Assembly: GCA_037127315.1 (NCBI GenBank) | Contig: JBBBDQ010000224.1 | Span: 7,575,001-7,639,000 of the forward strand | From: Ascarosepion bandense | Taxonomy: Eukaryota; Mollusca; Cephalopoda; Sepiida; Sepiidae | Direction: 5' to 3' | Length of the DNA stretch: 64,000 bases | In this document: positions 32,484-42,900 of the stretch, piece after piece | How positions within the stretch are numbered: the first letter of the stretch is position 1 | Layout: every line of letters begins with the position of its first letter | The notes under the pieces: model-generated | The model's input: the letters and a program-made list of their open reading frames with translations, nothing else | Told to the model about the DNA's origin: nothing | The model's database searches: none | Made by a program: the position numbers and the translations under genes

Positions 32484-33499
32484 AAAAGCATGAAAAAGTA
32501 ATCAAACATCTGCATAATAAAAAGAAAAAAGGAATAAAGAAAAAGAAAGTCAAACAATTGCAAGCGATACCGCTATCAGAAAATATCAATTTACACCAGG
32601 TTCTTTATAAATAGGAAAAGAGACCAGGACTCATCAGTAAGAAAAAACAGCCCCGTTGAGTGAAGACATTATAACGGTGTCTACACGAAACTTATACATA
32701 TATATAGGTAGCCGTAGAAATGCCACCCATATTATGGTAAGGCATTAGATAGAGATAGACACCGCTATAATTTGTTTTTCAATTATGTGGGTATTTCTGA
32801 GAGACACAAGTATAAGTGGAAAGTATTTTGCCACACCCTGTATATATAATGAGAATGAAAAGAAGTAGATAACAAGTTTGCTTAATGATTATGCTGCATG
32901 ATACGATTTCTCCATATGTTTGAGTCGTTGGTTATGACTGCTGAGAATTTAGTAAGTTCTATAATATGCCCCATACATTCACAATTCAGTTTAAATTTGC
33001 CGAGAGTTGTAGTAGAAAATGGTGTCCTTGAAAGTCATCCAGTTCGTGTTGAACCAGTAATGTGTTACTTGCGCCTGATGATGGGTTTGCAATATCTTGC
33101 TTAAATAATCATCAACTTTGCAAAAACTCAACAGCATAAAAGAGTGCAAAAAAGATCTGTGGCTATCAAAAGTTTCAAGAAGACTCTAGATCAACTAGTG
33201 GGCCTTGCATGCGCCAATAAAACAAAACCCAACCACTTACAGAGCTGCTAATTCAGTTTGCACAACATCCTGCTGAAAGTTTGGATCTATTGAAAGGGAC
33301 TTAATTTACTGATAATTTTAGCTTTGTATTGTTCAGTTTGCAATAAATCTGCAATAAAAATAATCAGTGGATAATCATTTACCGACCCTTTTGTCTATTA
33401 TTATTAAGAAGTGACAGATTGCGGAAGTCGGGGCAGTGTCACTAATTATTGAATGTTTGATATCAATTCTTTCTGTCCTTTCTCTTACCAAATTGGCCG
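32484..33499. other. AT-rich DNA, no recognised feature
   Basis: The 68-codon plus-strand frame at 32,898-33,104 has no recognisable motif. No partner repeat was noticed. Confidence 0.45.
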
Positions 33500-34060
33500 G
33501 TTTGAGACCTAGCCTCATTGACAGGATCAATATATTTTTATTACTGAGCATCAAGCATATTATCACGAATTTAATAATACGAAGAAGTTGTAGCATGGAC
33601 AGTATATTCACATGAACATATGTCAGTATTACTGTGTGCTTCATGCGGAAACATATGAATATCATCCTGGACCAGTCATAGAAAGACATGGGCTCATTAT
33701 TCGTTGGGACATTATCGATAATACTGATAGACATATAAAAACTTATGGACGAGATATTGTGATTAAAATCTAGAAATAAAGACTGCATTCTTATAGATAT
33801 AGCAGTGCCATTACATGAAAATATATCTGTTAAATAATATGAATAAATAAATAAGAGCATTTAAAAAAGAAGAAAGCGGCACTTTAAAACTACTGTTTAA
33901 ACATTAATTGAGAGATCTAGGTTTGATTTTTAAAAAAGATACTAGATAAAGAACATCCCTGGTATTACTGTTCACAAAACATTTTTAAAATGCAGTATGT
34001 AGAATAGCCCATCTACTCAGGAGAGCATTATCAAGGAAAGTAAATATGAAATATGTATCA
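33500..34060 (+). mobile_element. LINE ORF2 C-terminal fragment
   Basis: Plus-strand translation across two frame breaks gives VIERHGLIIRWDIIDNTDRH then YGRDIVIK (about 33,665-33,765), NKDCILIDIAVPLHENISVK (about 33,775-33,835) and, further on, IPGITV...RIAHLLRRALS (about 33,955-34,045). These match the conserved post-RT region of a common non-LTR family (RPDIV..DKK, IDIAVP-D-NV, and TAHILRK-LS). The RT itself is missing. The 161-codon frame on the opposite strand is an antisense shadow. Confidence 0.6.
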
Positions 34061-34880
34061 TATAATATTCGAAGATGTGGAAACGGAATTACTTTTTGTA
34101 CAACCTTTTGCTATTTCGATGCGCGTTCGGATTTCTGTTTCGCATTTCCCATAGTCTGTTAAAACGCTTCAAAAATAGTTAAACTTTTTTGCTTGTTTGA
34201 TGCTGACATTCGTAGTTCGCATTTTGTTTTTTTCTTCTTTTGATGACAACTATATTGTCTTGTAACCGTTCATGGTCCTTCTCGCTTATGCGAAGCTAAA
34301 CGTAAACAGTTTCAGAAACTACTAGAATTTATTATCGGTGGATGCAAACTTAATATAAGATACTCAGTATCACGGTGTTGATAAGAGATACAGAATAAAA
34401 ACTGCATGATCTCCTATACAAAGAGAGTAAAAATATTCGGTTCGAAATTCCTTGTGGGTTACCCGGATCGGCATACATCTTATGAGGGCGGAAACATTAT
34501 GATAATAACACAGTTTAGTAAAATAGTCCGCATTTTTTTCTTAAAAGGTATTGATAAAACTTGCAGAAATGTCAAGTCTTTCTTTACTAAACCTTTTCAT
34601 TATGTCTTTATATTCCCATTTTTTTTCATTTAAAATGTGTATCTTCTTTCCGATTCGCGACATTATCAAGTCGTCTTCCCACTTTTTTTTTTTCATCTTT
34701 ACACTCCCTGAAAAAATCTTGAAAAAATTAGTTTACTATTTATAATTCTTTCTTAATCATTTTCTTTTTTACTTGGTAACAACATCGTTTTAATTTTTCT
34801 TGCGAGCATGCATTCTACCTGAAGATTTATTGAGATTTTGCGTTATACGGTAAACTCTCGAAAACTTATTGTCATGACTT
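34061..34880. other. T-rich DNA, no recognised feature
   Basis: Short overlapping frames at 34,406 and 34,551 without motifs. Confidence 0.5.
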
Positions 34881-37030
34881 GCTTTTTTCAAAGCTCTCTT
34901 AAAAGTAGCCACAAACTGTTCAGCTTGTTCGTTTGACCTTGAATGATACAGCGGGTTTCAATCGATAACATTTTACAATAATCTTTGAATTCTGGAGCAG
35001 TAAATTGTGTACCATTATCCAAGTTTATGGTATCTGGAATGTTGTATCTTGCAAACAATTCGTGTAAAAACTTCAAGATCGAAGTTGTTTTATTTATTCA
35101 TTTATTTATTTATTGTATTTACAAATTTCCGGTCACCTAGTAAAACTATCCACTGCCACCAGATAATGTTATCTGTTTATTGCACCTGCAAAATCTATGA
35201 GTAGTCTTGACGGTAGAGTATCTGACTTTGGCCATGGTTATATTTTTGTGGTAGGTAATTTTGATGCCAGAGCACAACCTCTACCTGCTTTTACTACTTT
35301 TTCAATGTCTTTATTTTGTTTCAGTATAAATAGCTTCCATGAGAGCTTTCATCATTGAAATTCCAGGATGTCCGCTATGAATTTCATTTAATATTCGCTT
35401 TTGTAATATGCTAGGTATTATAACTCTGTGCAAATTTCAATACTCCGTAACATAGCGAGTAAGCGTTCAAGTCTGGATTGCATATTTTTTTATTTGTTTT
35501 ATATTTATTATTTCCGCAATAAATACACCTTGCTCTGACGTTTCTTTTATTTCTTCCAGTGTAACTGGTAATTCACGTACTACATTGCATAATATATTTG
35601 TCATTGCAGCACTAAAAAGTGAAATTGAAATTATATTGTCCTCAAACGGTTCACAGTTGGTATTCCAACCGAAAATATTAATTTAAAATGATGGTACCCC
35701 AGCGTTGTAATCTATTCGCTGAATGCGTAGAAACTCTGTTTTTTTCTGTTTGTTTTTACAATATATTGATAATAAAAGCCTGTAGCCTGTCTGAAACTAA
35801 AACTTTCTTCTGTATATGCATTTGTGAATTGTTTTTATTGCAAATATCGCTAACACTTCTTTTTCGATCTGGCTGTAGTTTTTTCTGCTGGTAGTAGCGA
35901 ACACGAAGAATACCGTTATCATACTTATGTAAAGTCATTGCTCCTATAACATTATCACTAGCATCTGAAGCCACTACAATATCTGCTTTTGGATTCTAGT
36001 GCACTAATAATTCTGAAAGTAGTCATTTTTAAAAAGTTCTTCGAAAATATTCTGACCCTTATCAGTCCAGCTCCACAATTATAGATTTTTGTAAAGTAAA
36101 TTTTGTAAGTAAATTGTTCAGTGTGCTCTCAAATTATACATATTATTTACATACATGTTGTAGTAATTTGCTTGTAAATGATTGTAAACTAATAACGCTT
36201 TTAACGTTTTTATTCTTGATTGCACTCGTCCTTGACAGATCTGCTTGACGACAATTTTTGTCAATAATTTGAGCTAAGTATTAATTGTCGGTAAAAACAA
36301 TTCCTATTTTCCTATCTAAATTAGAATCCGTACTCTCGTATTTTTTAAAACTGTTTTCACATGTTTTATATGTTGTTCCTTAGATACACCTTTAATTAAT
36401 ATATATTGGAGATAAGCAACTGCAAGATCAAAATCTACAAGAATAGTATCCATATCTATTTTTTTTCAACTTGTAGTTGTAAATATTCATTAAAAAGATC
36501 CAGCTTCCAACAAATTTTCCACCGTTTAACTTCGCCAAATTTTTCAGGACTTGTTAATGGGGAGTAATGGAATTCTAGAGAGTTATTTAATCTTGTAAAA
36601 CTATTAGCACAGATAAGAATTTTATTTTTTTTATTTTTTATTTTTTTTTACATACACTGTTGCCCATTTCCAGTTATTAATCTTTTTGATTGCATCTATT
36701 TTTTTCAAGTCTATTCAATTCTTCGTTGATTTATTCTAATGCTGCGAATGATACACTCCGTTTTGGTTCAAATGCTGGCGCCCAACATTTATTCACTTGA
36801 AATTTCGCTTTGAATTCAGAAGACCGAATCGATTCATTAGACAAAACATCCGGAAAAATGTTTAATTCTTCTTTTAAATTTTCGCTTTGCCTTTTCTTTT
36901 TTTTTTAATTGGTCGCTTGTCCACTTGCGTTTTTGGAATAAACATTTAAAGGCGAATCGCAAGGCTCAAATAATTCCATCCTGTCAGTATTCAATGTTTG
37001 TCGTATTTCTTGACCTATAAGATTTAACTT
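34881..37030 (-). mobile_element. Gypsy-type LTR retrotransposon pol relic
   Basis: Minus-strand translation gives pol domains in the Gypsy order. RT start: FKAKFQV, PKRSVSFAALE and NEELNRLEKN (36,820-36,690), then an SPEKFGEVKRWKICWKLDLF block (about 36,550). Palm: DFDLAVAYLQYILIKGVSKE (about 36,440-36,380), where the family has YLDDI. RNase H: VVASDASDNVIGAM (35,980-35,940). Integrase zinc finger: HSGHPGISMMKALM and a CALASKLPTT-like block (35,380-35,240). Integrase core: KFLHELFARYNIPDTINLDN then GTQFTAPEFKDYC (35,076-34,950). The integrase is split by an ATTT repeat. The palm aspartates are lost and stops abound. No gag or LTRs were identified. Confidence 0.85.
35088..35116 (+). repeat. 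(ATTT)n microsatellite inside the Gypsy integrase
   Basis: About six TTTA units interrupting the integrase reading frame. Confidence 0.85.
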
Positions 37031-37987
37031 TTACATATTTGTTACGAATGAGACACTACAAGTTATACAGGTGTATGTTTATTGTTTTGTCTAAGTTTTG
37101 TTTATTTAAGGTTTATTTCCCTTGACTTTTGTTGTTGTTTCTGCATTCCAAGCAACTCCTGCTGTTCTTAAATTTTTAGATGCAAATCTAATCTCCCGAA
37201 TCGCATTTATCGGGAGGTTCTGCTTTAGAGCCGACCTGATCTTTCGGAAACAACCGACTTTTTTCGGCATATTGTTTTTAACAATGAAAGTCAAACAGGA
37301 TTGTGTATTTTTTCTTGTAAAAATATAACGAATAAGGCTAGGGTGAGGGAAAGAAACACACCAACAATATAAACCAACAAAAATAAAACTAAGTGTTTGG
37401 AGAAAAAATTAAACAGATATACAAAATACAAAAATTTACAAACAAAATTAAAATCTATAAAATATAAAGAAACCGGCTTAATAATGAAGGCAAATATTTA
37501 TTAAATTAATACACATAATGTTTGGAAAAGTAAATTAAAATTAAAGATTAATAAAATTACTAATTACTCAAAAAGTCTGAAAAAATAAAGAAAAAATCTA
37601 AAATTAACAATACAGATAAATTATATAAGTATAAATTATAATGAAAAAACTGGTTTGATCATGAAATCAAAAATTGGATTGAAATTATTTGAAACAAAAC
37701 TGGAAGTTCTTTAAATTAGTTTGAAAATAAAGTTTGGTGTAGGATTTAAAATAATAAACAAAAAAAAGTAAACGATGTAAAATAAAGTTTGGCCCACCCA
37801 CAAAAACAAATATAACATCCTACCAAAGGCTATGAAATGAATAAAATATTTAAATAAAGACAATAAAATTAAGAAATAAAATCGGAAAAATTACGTTGCT
37901 TTGCATTCTCCACAGTTTACTTATCTTCATGCAGTAAGTTTATAGACTATTTCAGACCGATTTTCTAATTCTAAATTTGAATAAACT

Positions 37988-37990
<3 letters not shown>
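37031..37990. other. AT-rich DNA, no recognised feature
   Basis: 37.1-37.3 kb has overlapping frames on both strands without motifs and could be the Gypsy 5' region. 37.35-37.9 kb is A-rich low complexity. Confidence 0.45.

Positions 37991-38048
<58 letters not shown>
37991..38048 (+). repeat. (AT)n microsatellite
   Basis: About 29 AT units. Confidence 0.95.
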
Positions 38049-38051
<3 letters not shown>

Positions 38052-38394
38052 AATTTTATTTCGTAAAACTTATTCATAAAACAGAGGATTTCATTAGAAG
38101 AATGAAATGGGGGCTTATTTCTTCGTCATAATTATAAGATCCCTAAAGAGCCTGAACTTTGTGTTGTGATATTATGTTTTTATAAAGCATTGTAATAACA
38201 AAATTACAATATAAAGCTCTACTCTGTATCGAGCACTCTTTATAAAAGTAAATGCTTGAACAGGAAGGGGTTTAATCTACGTGTTCTTTCATTTTTGTAA
38301 TATATATTCTTCTTCAGAAATGAATAGAGTTCCTTCGGTGACTGGCGTTTGTATCCGCTGCTTCTCTAGAACACGTTAAAATTTCCCTTCTGTG
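38049..38394. other. AT-rich DNA, no recognised feature
   Basis: No motif seen. Confidence 0.5.
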
Positions 38395-38535
38395 ATACCA
38401 TGCACCTATGGCTCAGTGGGTAGCGATTTCGGCTGACATTAAATCGGTCGAGTTTGGATCCCGGCCAGAAGTGAATGTGTCTCATCACCCTGATGAGCTG
38501 TGATACTGCGAAACAAGCTTGTGTGTGGAAGACTA
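38395..38535 (+). mobile_element. tRNA-derived SINE with a hammerhead-like segment
   Basis: An A-box TGGCTCAGTGGG (38,409-38,420) and a B-box-like GAGTTTGGATCC (38,450-38,461) are spaced about 40 bp, as in an RNA polymerase III promoter of a tRNA-derived SINE. The downstream body contains a CUGAUGA...GAAA ribozyme-like core. A (TA)n(TG)n tract lies at its 3' side. SINEs are copied by a partner LINE. The organisation resembles the schistosome Sm-alpha SINE-like retroposons, which also carry hammerheads. Confidence 0.7.
38485..38528 (+). ncRNA. hammerhead-like motif in the SINE
   Basis: CUGAUGA (38,490-38,496), the canonical box, is followed directly by helix II GCUGU/ACUGC with loop GAU (38,497-38,509, one U-U mismatch), then GAAA (38,510-38,513). 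The next ten bases ACAAGCTTGT (38,513-38,522) are a perfect palindrome in the helix III place. The following base is G, which is not permitted at the cleavage position, and helix I pairing (CAC with GUG) is out of register. This copy is therefore probably inactive. Confidence 0.5.
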
Positions 38536-38568
38536 ATATATAGATATATTTTTCTCCCTCTATCTATC

Positions 38569-38570
<2 letters not shown>

Positions 38571-38608
<38 letters not shown>
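38571..38608 (+). repeat. (TA)n(TG)n microsatellite
   Basis: A short TA tract followed by about 14 TG units. Confidence 0.95.
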
Positions 38609-38611
<3 letters not shown>

Positions 38612-38931
38612 TTATGGAGGGACAAAAAGCGAAAAACAGACAATGTATCAAGAATATATTTGAAATGACATATGGTCTGTAAATATAACTTAATATGAGA
38701 TTTTTCAAATCACTAATAGAACATCAGAGTCAAAATTTCGAAATTGCAGAAAACTCCACAAAGCTAATTTTTGCTTCTGTTTATCTTGGAGTATTTTCGA
38801 CCCTCTCAATTAAAATCAAATTGTAAAGATACAATAAAATATTTAATCAGAGAGAGACCATGTCGGTTGAATTTAATACTAATTGGTTAAATACAGGCAC
38901 ACACACTTTCCCCATCTCTTTTTCACCCACA

Positions 38932-38935
<4 letters not shown>
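38609..38935. other. AT-rich DNA, no recognised feature
   Basis: No motif seen. Confidence 0.5.

Positions 38936-38980
<45 letters not shown>
38936..38980 (+). repeat. (AT)n microsatellite
   Basis: About 22 AT units. Confidence 0.95.
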
Positions 38981-38984
<4 letters not shown>

Positions 38985-39607
38985 AAACATGAAAAAATTA
39001 ATTTGTCAAGAAAAAATTATTCAAAATCTGATAGATATAATTTCAATAAAACTTTAACTGAACATTTTTTCTAGATATACTTGATATATATATTTTGTGT
39101 GAGTTACGAACCCAACTTAGAAATTTATGCCATGAAAATAATAAGAAACCATAAAAGCTTCAAAAAATCATCAACAAAAACGTCGATCTTTTACTTTATG
39201 AAAATTGCTATCTACAGAATATCGTTGTCATAGATATTTAATAAAATAACGAAATAGCAAAATAGCGAAAAAGAAATTGTTGTTTCATGTTATACGCATG
39301 TGCATGCACACAGAAACTCACTTCCCATACATGTACGATCTTGTGTACGTGTATTTTTATTCCGGAATCTTTATTTATGTATGAATATGTGTTTATTTAC
39401 ATGCAGTAATAAACACAGACATATTGATATTTTTTTATTGTATGAATTTATTAGCAACATTATATAAGTTCTCAATGTCTTACTCTCGCTAATATATATG
39501 CATATTTTATATATTTGTATGTGAGTTGGCTTTTTTGTACACAATATATCATGCATAAAATATGCTTGAGTGTGTGAACATATTTATATACTAAAAATCT
39601 ATATAAA
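38981..39607. other. AT-rich DNA, no recognised feature
   Basis: No motif seen. Confidence 0.5.
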
Positions 39608-40408
39608 GGGCGCAATTGGTAAATCGTCTTCATTTTATATTTTTACTTTTGCACATGCGCGTTGTTAATTTATTTTAATATGTCGATTGCACAGTATAAT
39701 AGGGTCAATTGTGAAGCGTCTGTGAGAAAAAGTGAAACATTAAAACATTATACAGTTTACTCCCCCAGAAGTTTCAAAACGGCATGCTGTCCTGCATAGC
39801 ATTCGTACTGGAATCTTCAATACGACAGTTCCAGAAGTTTGTGTGTCAATCTGAGGACATTCCAAAGTATTCGGACAGAGTTGGATAGCATATATGGTCA
39901 GCATCATGGTGTTTAGATAGGTTACTAGTTCTAGCAATGTTACTCTCACAATGGAATCTCAGACTCAACAAGGAAGTCTACATCAAGTCAATTCAGGAGA
40001 TAGGGCAGCCCTGTGTCAGAATGGTGGCCACTAGGAAACCGTATATCTGACAACAGAATTTTGCACTATACCACACAAGAATGTGAGATAATTTATGCGA
40101 CCACATCACCACATACATCTGGCCAATTATCTCCCTTGACTGTAACCGCATTAATTATTATGTATGGGTGCATTTGAGCGAGAGACCAACAAAGCTCTTT
40201 GTAACATCAAAGATTAACTGAAGGCATAAATTATTGCCGCATTCACCAAATGAAACTAAGCGACCGTCCAGAAGAGCTTCAGCAGATTCCGAAGTCGTTT
40301 GGATGTCGTGTTTAAAGCCAATGAGGATTTTATCGAAAAAATTTACTCTTTGGTAAGATACTTTTGTGTAATTTTGGTAAAGATATCTATTAAACTGGGA
40401 TGTTATCA
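39608..40408 (+). mobile_element. mariner-like relic M, copy 4
   Basis: It starts with GGGCGCAATTGGTAAATCG, the relic M end with two changes. The interior is colinear with copies 1-3: a cccagaag...ggcatgctgt block, a gtgtcaatctgaggac block, a ctggccaatta/ctgtaaccgc block for the catalytic end, then gagcgagagaccaacaaag (ERETNK in the family) near 40,170 and a cgtccagaagagcttcag block near 40,265. The right end is shortened and finishes near tcaatcacccc. Same orientation as the other three copies. Confidence 0.75.
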
Positions 40409-40534
40409 ATCACCCCCTGTTTGTACAGTAAACCTTTTCTAAATATTAAAATTTATGTATATAATTTCAAAGTTATTTTCAGATATGTATCTAACTCCTT
40501 ATCTCTCTCATTATATATATATACTGTTAAATTA

Positions 40535-40616
40535 AAACAAGACAAGAGGAAAACTGTATTTAACTCGCCTACGCGTTTCGTCATGTGATGGACTTTATCA
40601 AGGCAAAAAAAAAAAA
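40535..40616 (-). repeat. PLE family B pLTR, left copy (inverted)
   Basis: Reverse complement of 41,938-42,015. The shared blocks are gaggaaaactgtatttaact, cgcctacgcgtttcgtc and ttatcaaggcaaaaa. It borders a (TA)n run at 40,513. Confidence 0.9.
40567..40604 (-). ncRNA. hammerhead-like motif, family B left copy
   Basis: Minus strand: helix I GCC/GGC, box UUGAUAA, one extra A, helix II GUC/GAC with an 8-base loop, GAAA, palindromic ACGCGU and A as the cleavage base. C3 and G8 are replaced by U and A together, as in the right copy. The helices register exactly with no other adjustment. Confidence 0.55.
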
Positions 40617-40860
40617 CGAAATGAGCTTTATTCCAAATTACGTATCTATAAACAAACAGTGTTAGCTACTATAAAAAAATACCCGCAAATCATTCAAAAA
40701 GATTAACAGAAAATGTTAGTTTTAGACTTCCTTCACGTGTAGTGCAATGTTACGAGATATTAAAATGAACGGAATTTAACCGTTTTCTTTCGACTTTTTA
40801 GTATGTATGTTATTTTGTTTGAGTATCATTTCCACAAGAAAAGGTGATATTGCAAAAAAC
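40617..40860 (-). other. PLE family B 3' non-coding part
   Basis: It lies between the endonuclease remnant and the left pLTR. No motif seen. Confidence 0.4.
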
Positions 40861-41715
40861 CTGGGCGCAAGTTCATATTTTGGTAGTACTGAATGGCGGC
40901 TCTCTCGAGAATTTTCCTTCTTAATAAATTCCTTCTTTTTACGAATATAGCATTTTTTAAATCGAAATTGTGGTCGAATTTATTTTTGTGAATCAATAAT
41001 GTGTTCGTTAGATTATTATTAGTGATGTCTCTTCTGTGTTCATATATACTCTTTTTAGATTTCTACTTGTTTCTCAGATGTATATTTAGGAACAATTTTG
41101 GCAATTTATTTTGTATGTAACTGCTTCTTCATTATTATGATTTTTGCTTTCATTTAGTTCTGACAATGTCCATAATAGTTTTCGGGATAGTTGTTACTAT
41201 GTGTGTTTTTAGATGGGATAAATTGTTTTGGATAGTGGATGAAATGGAGTTGGTGTGGAGTATAATATATCTGTTTTTGTTTAGATTATTATTGTTGTGG
41301 TTGTATATATTATGTGCCTTTCTTTTCGCATTATTAATACAGTGATACGGGTACTGTAAGTATCTGAATGTGTTTTTTTTATGTATTTTTCTTTTTTTAC
41401 TAAATATTGGGAGCAACAGATTCTTAGTGCTCTTTAAAAAAGCATATAATAATACCAGATTTGATTTTGGAAGAGTGGTTAGAGTAGAAATTGAACATGT
41501 TGTTTTTCTATTTTTTTGTTATTTTTGTGTAATATGATATAGATATAGAAAGGAAGAGTATTATTAGATTCAGTTTCGTAGGTAAAGTCTATTATAGGTT
41601 CAATTTCATCAAATTTATTGACAAGATCTACTATGTTAGTAGTTTTTGAATAGATTAGAAGAGGGTTGCCTATATACTTAAAGTAAAGCCCCGGTTTTTT
41701 TCCCAATCTCACCTT
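40861..41715 (-). mobile_element. Penelope-like element family B, thumb plus GIY-YIG fragment
   Basis: Minus-strand translation from 41,712: IVDLVNKFDEIEPIIDFTYE, then TESNNTLPF and ILHKNNKKIE, which is the segment just after the catalytic YVDD in PLEs (FTYE...NNTLPFLD). A lysine/asparagine-rich linker follows (41,416-41,150). Then comes the endonuclease region TYKINCQNCS, YI*ETSRNLK (41,120-41,030), corresponding to the YIGETSRNL block of GIY-YIG domains, and a FDLKNAIF...RRKILERAAI end near 40,960-40,890. The palm with YVDD is absent. Inverted pLTRs bracket the piece, giving a 1.48-kb internally deleted element. Confidence 0.8.
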
Positions 41716-41937
41716 TTTTAATGGAAATGATTCTCAGACAGAATAACATACATACTAAAAAGTCCAAAGAAAACGATTAAATTCCATTCACTTTAACATC
41801 TCGTGACATTGCACTGCATATGAAGGATCTCTAAAACTAAACATTTTCTGTTAATCTTTTTTAATCATTTGTGAGCGTTTTTAGAGTTGGCAACACTGTC
41901 TGTTTATGAATACGTAATTTGGAAAAATGTTCATTTC
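41716..41937. other. PLE family B 5' non-coding part
   Basis: Non-coding stretch between the coding remnant and the right pLTR. A block with tttaatgg...acagaataacatacatact partly mirrors 40,700-40,810 in inverted orientation, so the inverted repeat extends in degraded form. Confidence 0.5.
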
Positions 41938-42015
41938 ATTTTTTTGCCTTGATAAAGTCCTCATAGGACGAAACGCGTAGGCGAGTTAAATACAGTTTTC
42001 CTCTTGTTTTGTTTT
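41938..42015 (+). repeat. PLE family B pLTR, right copy
   Basis: Inverted partner of 40,535-40,616. It is followed within 40 bp by a (TA)n tract. Confidence 0.9.
41946..41982 (+). ncRNA. hammerhead-like motif, family B right copy
   Basis: Helix I GCC (41,946-41,948) with GGC (41,980-41,982). Box UUGAUAA (41,949-41,955). One extra A. Helix II GUCC/GGAC with loop UCAUA. GAAA (41,970-41,973). Palindromic ACGCGT (41,973-41,978). A41,979 is the cleavage base. The C3-G8 pair of the consensus is replaced by U3-A8, keeping complementarity. Confidence 0.6.
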
Positions 42016-42054
42016 TATTTAACCATCCTGTCCTTAATCTCACATCATAACTGA

Positions 42055-42055
<1 letters not shown>

Positions 42056-42100
<45 letters not shown>
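42056..42100 (+). repeat. (TA)n microsatellite
   Basis: About 22 TA units. Confidence 0.95.
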
Positions 42101-42103
<3 letters not shown>

Positions 42104-42334
42104 AATTCAGATACTTTAATCCAAGTGAAAAAAGCAGGAAGGTAAATTCCAAAAACCCGATCCTAATTAATATTAATTAAAAAATGATACAGGAAGAGAG
42201 CTCCATGTAATAAAATATTACAGAGCAAATATAAATTAAAATTATATTTAGTATAGCCTAATATATGGTAATATTTTTTATTATAATTTTATAATAAAAA
42301 CAAGGTTTACTGCAATACAAGAGCCACTGTGAAC

Positions 42335-42388
42335 AATTTTTGGGGTAATACGTATTCCGTAGCAAAACCTGCTGCTCGTCAGACACAA
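42335..42388 (-). ncRNA. hammerhead-like motif, family G left copy
   Basis: Minus strand: CUGACGA, helix II GCAGCA/UGCUAC-type (partly decayed), then GGA where GAA is expected, then palindromic AUACGUAU (42,348-42,355), U as the cleavage base, and helix I GU/AC. A13 is changed to G, so this copy is probably inactive. Its partner at 45.6 kb has a better helix II. Confidence 0.5.
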
Positions 42389-42510
42389 ATTATACAACAA
42401 TTAATATTCAAAATCATCCAGAAAATAATCACAAACAGGCACTCACGTACCTATGACGATAATAGATATTTATTACGGTAATCTACAAAAAATCATCGCT
42501 TCGCTCATTC

Positions 42511-42539
42511 AAAGAAAGAAAGAAAGAAACAAAGAAACA

Positions 42540-42583
<44 letters not shown>
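42511..42583 (+). repeat. (GAAA)n microsatellite in family G
   Basis: About 17 AAAG/AAAC units. The partner copy at 45.42 kb has the complementary TTTC-rich tract. Confidence 0.95.
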
Positions 42584-42665
42584 AAAGGAAAGGTGAACGA
42601 AAAACATACGGAGAAAAGAAGTTAAAGTTAACGTCTTAAATCGACACCAGGGTTTATTGCAATGC

Positions 42666-42900
42666 ATCTGCTTTCTTAGCAAAACATGACATGGAAATTT
42701 AACATTAAATTTAGTTTTAAAGATAATGGGATGTATCTACGGTATAAAAATAAATGGTAAATCATACATTTTAATACAAATTAAAATCTAACTACTAGTA
42801 GTATAATATTATAAATATAGTCATAATAATTAAAAAATAACTTAAAAATATAATATATTAGAAAATGATAAAAAAATATTAAAAACTAACATTTCCTATA
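42666..42900. other. AT-rich DNA, no recognised feature
   Basis: No motif seen. Confidence 0.5.

Larger units (their letters stand above)
42120..42665 (-). repeat. family G pLTR, left copy (minus orientation)
   Basis: The reverse complement of this stretch is colinear with 45.36-45.79 kb. Shared blocks are gtgtcgatttaagacgttaa, ctttaacttc, gttcacctt, then a TTTC-rich tract, gtagattaccgt, a gattattttctggatgattt block, ctgacgagcagca, atacgtatta and a ggaatttacct end. It contains the GAAA microsatellite and a hammerhead-like core. Confidence 0.85.

Noticed and set aside
33375..33860. 161-codon minus-strand open frame, the longest in the window
   Set aside because: It is antisense to a LINE ORF2 C-terminal relic with recognisable blocks (IDIAVP, RIAHLLRRALS) and has no motif of its own.
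38285..38325. CUGAAGA...GAAA on the minus strand near 38.3 kb
   Set aside because: The intervening AT repeat gives no defined helix II in register and there is no helix III palindrome.
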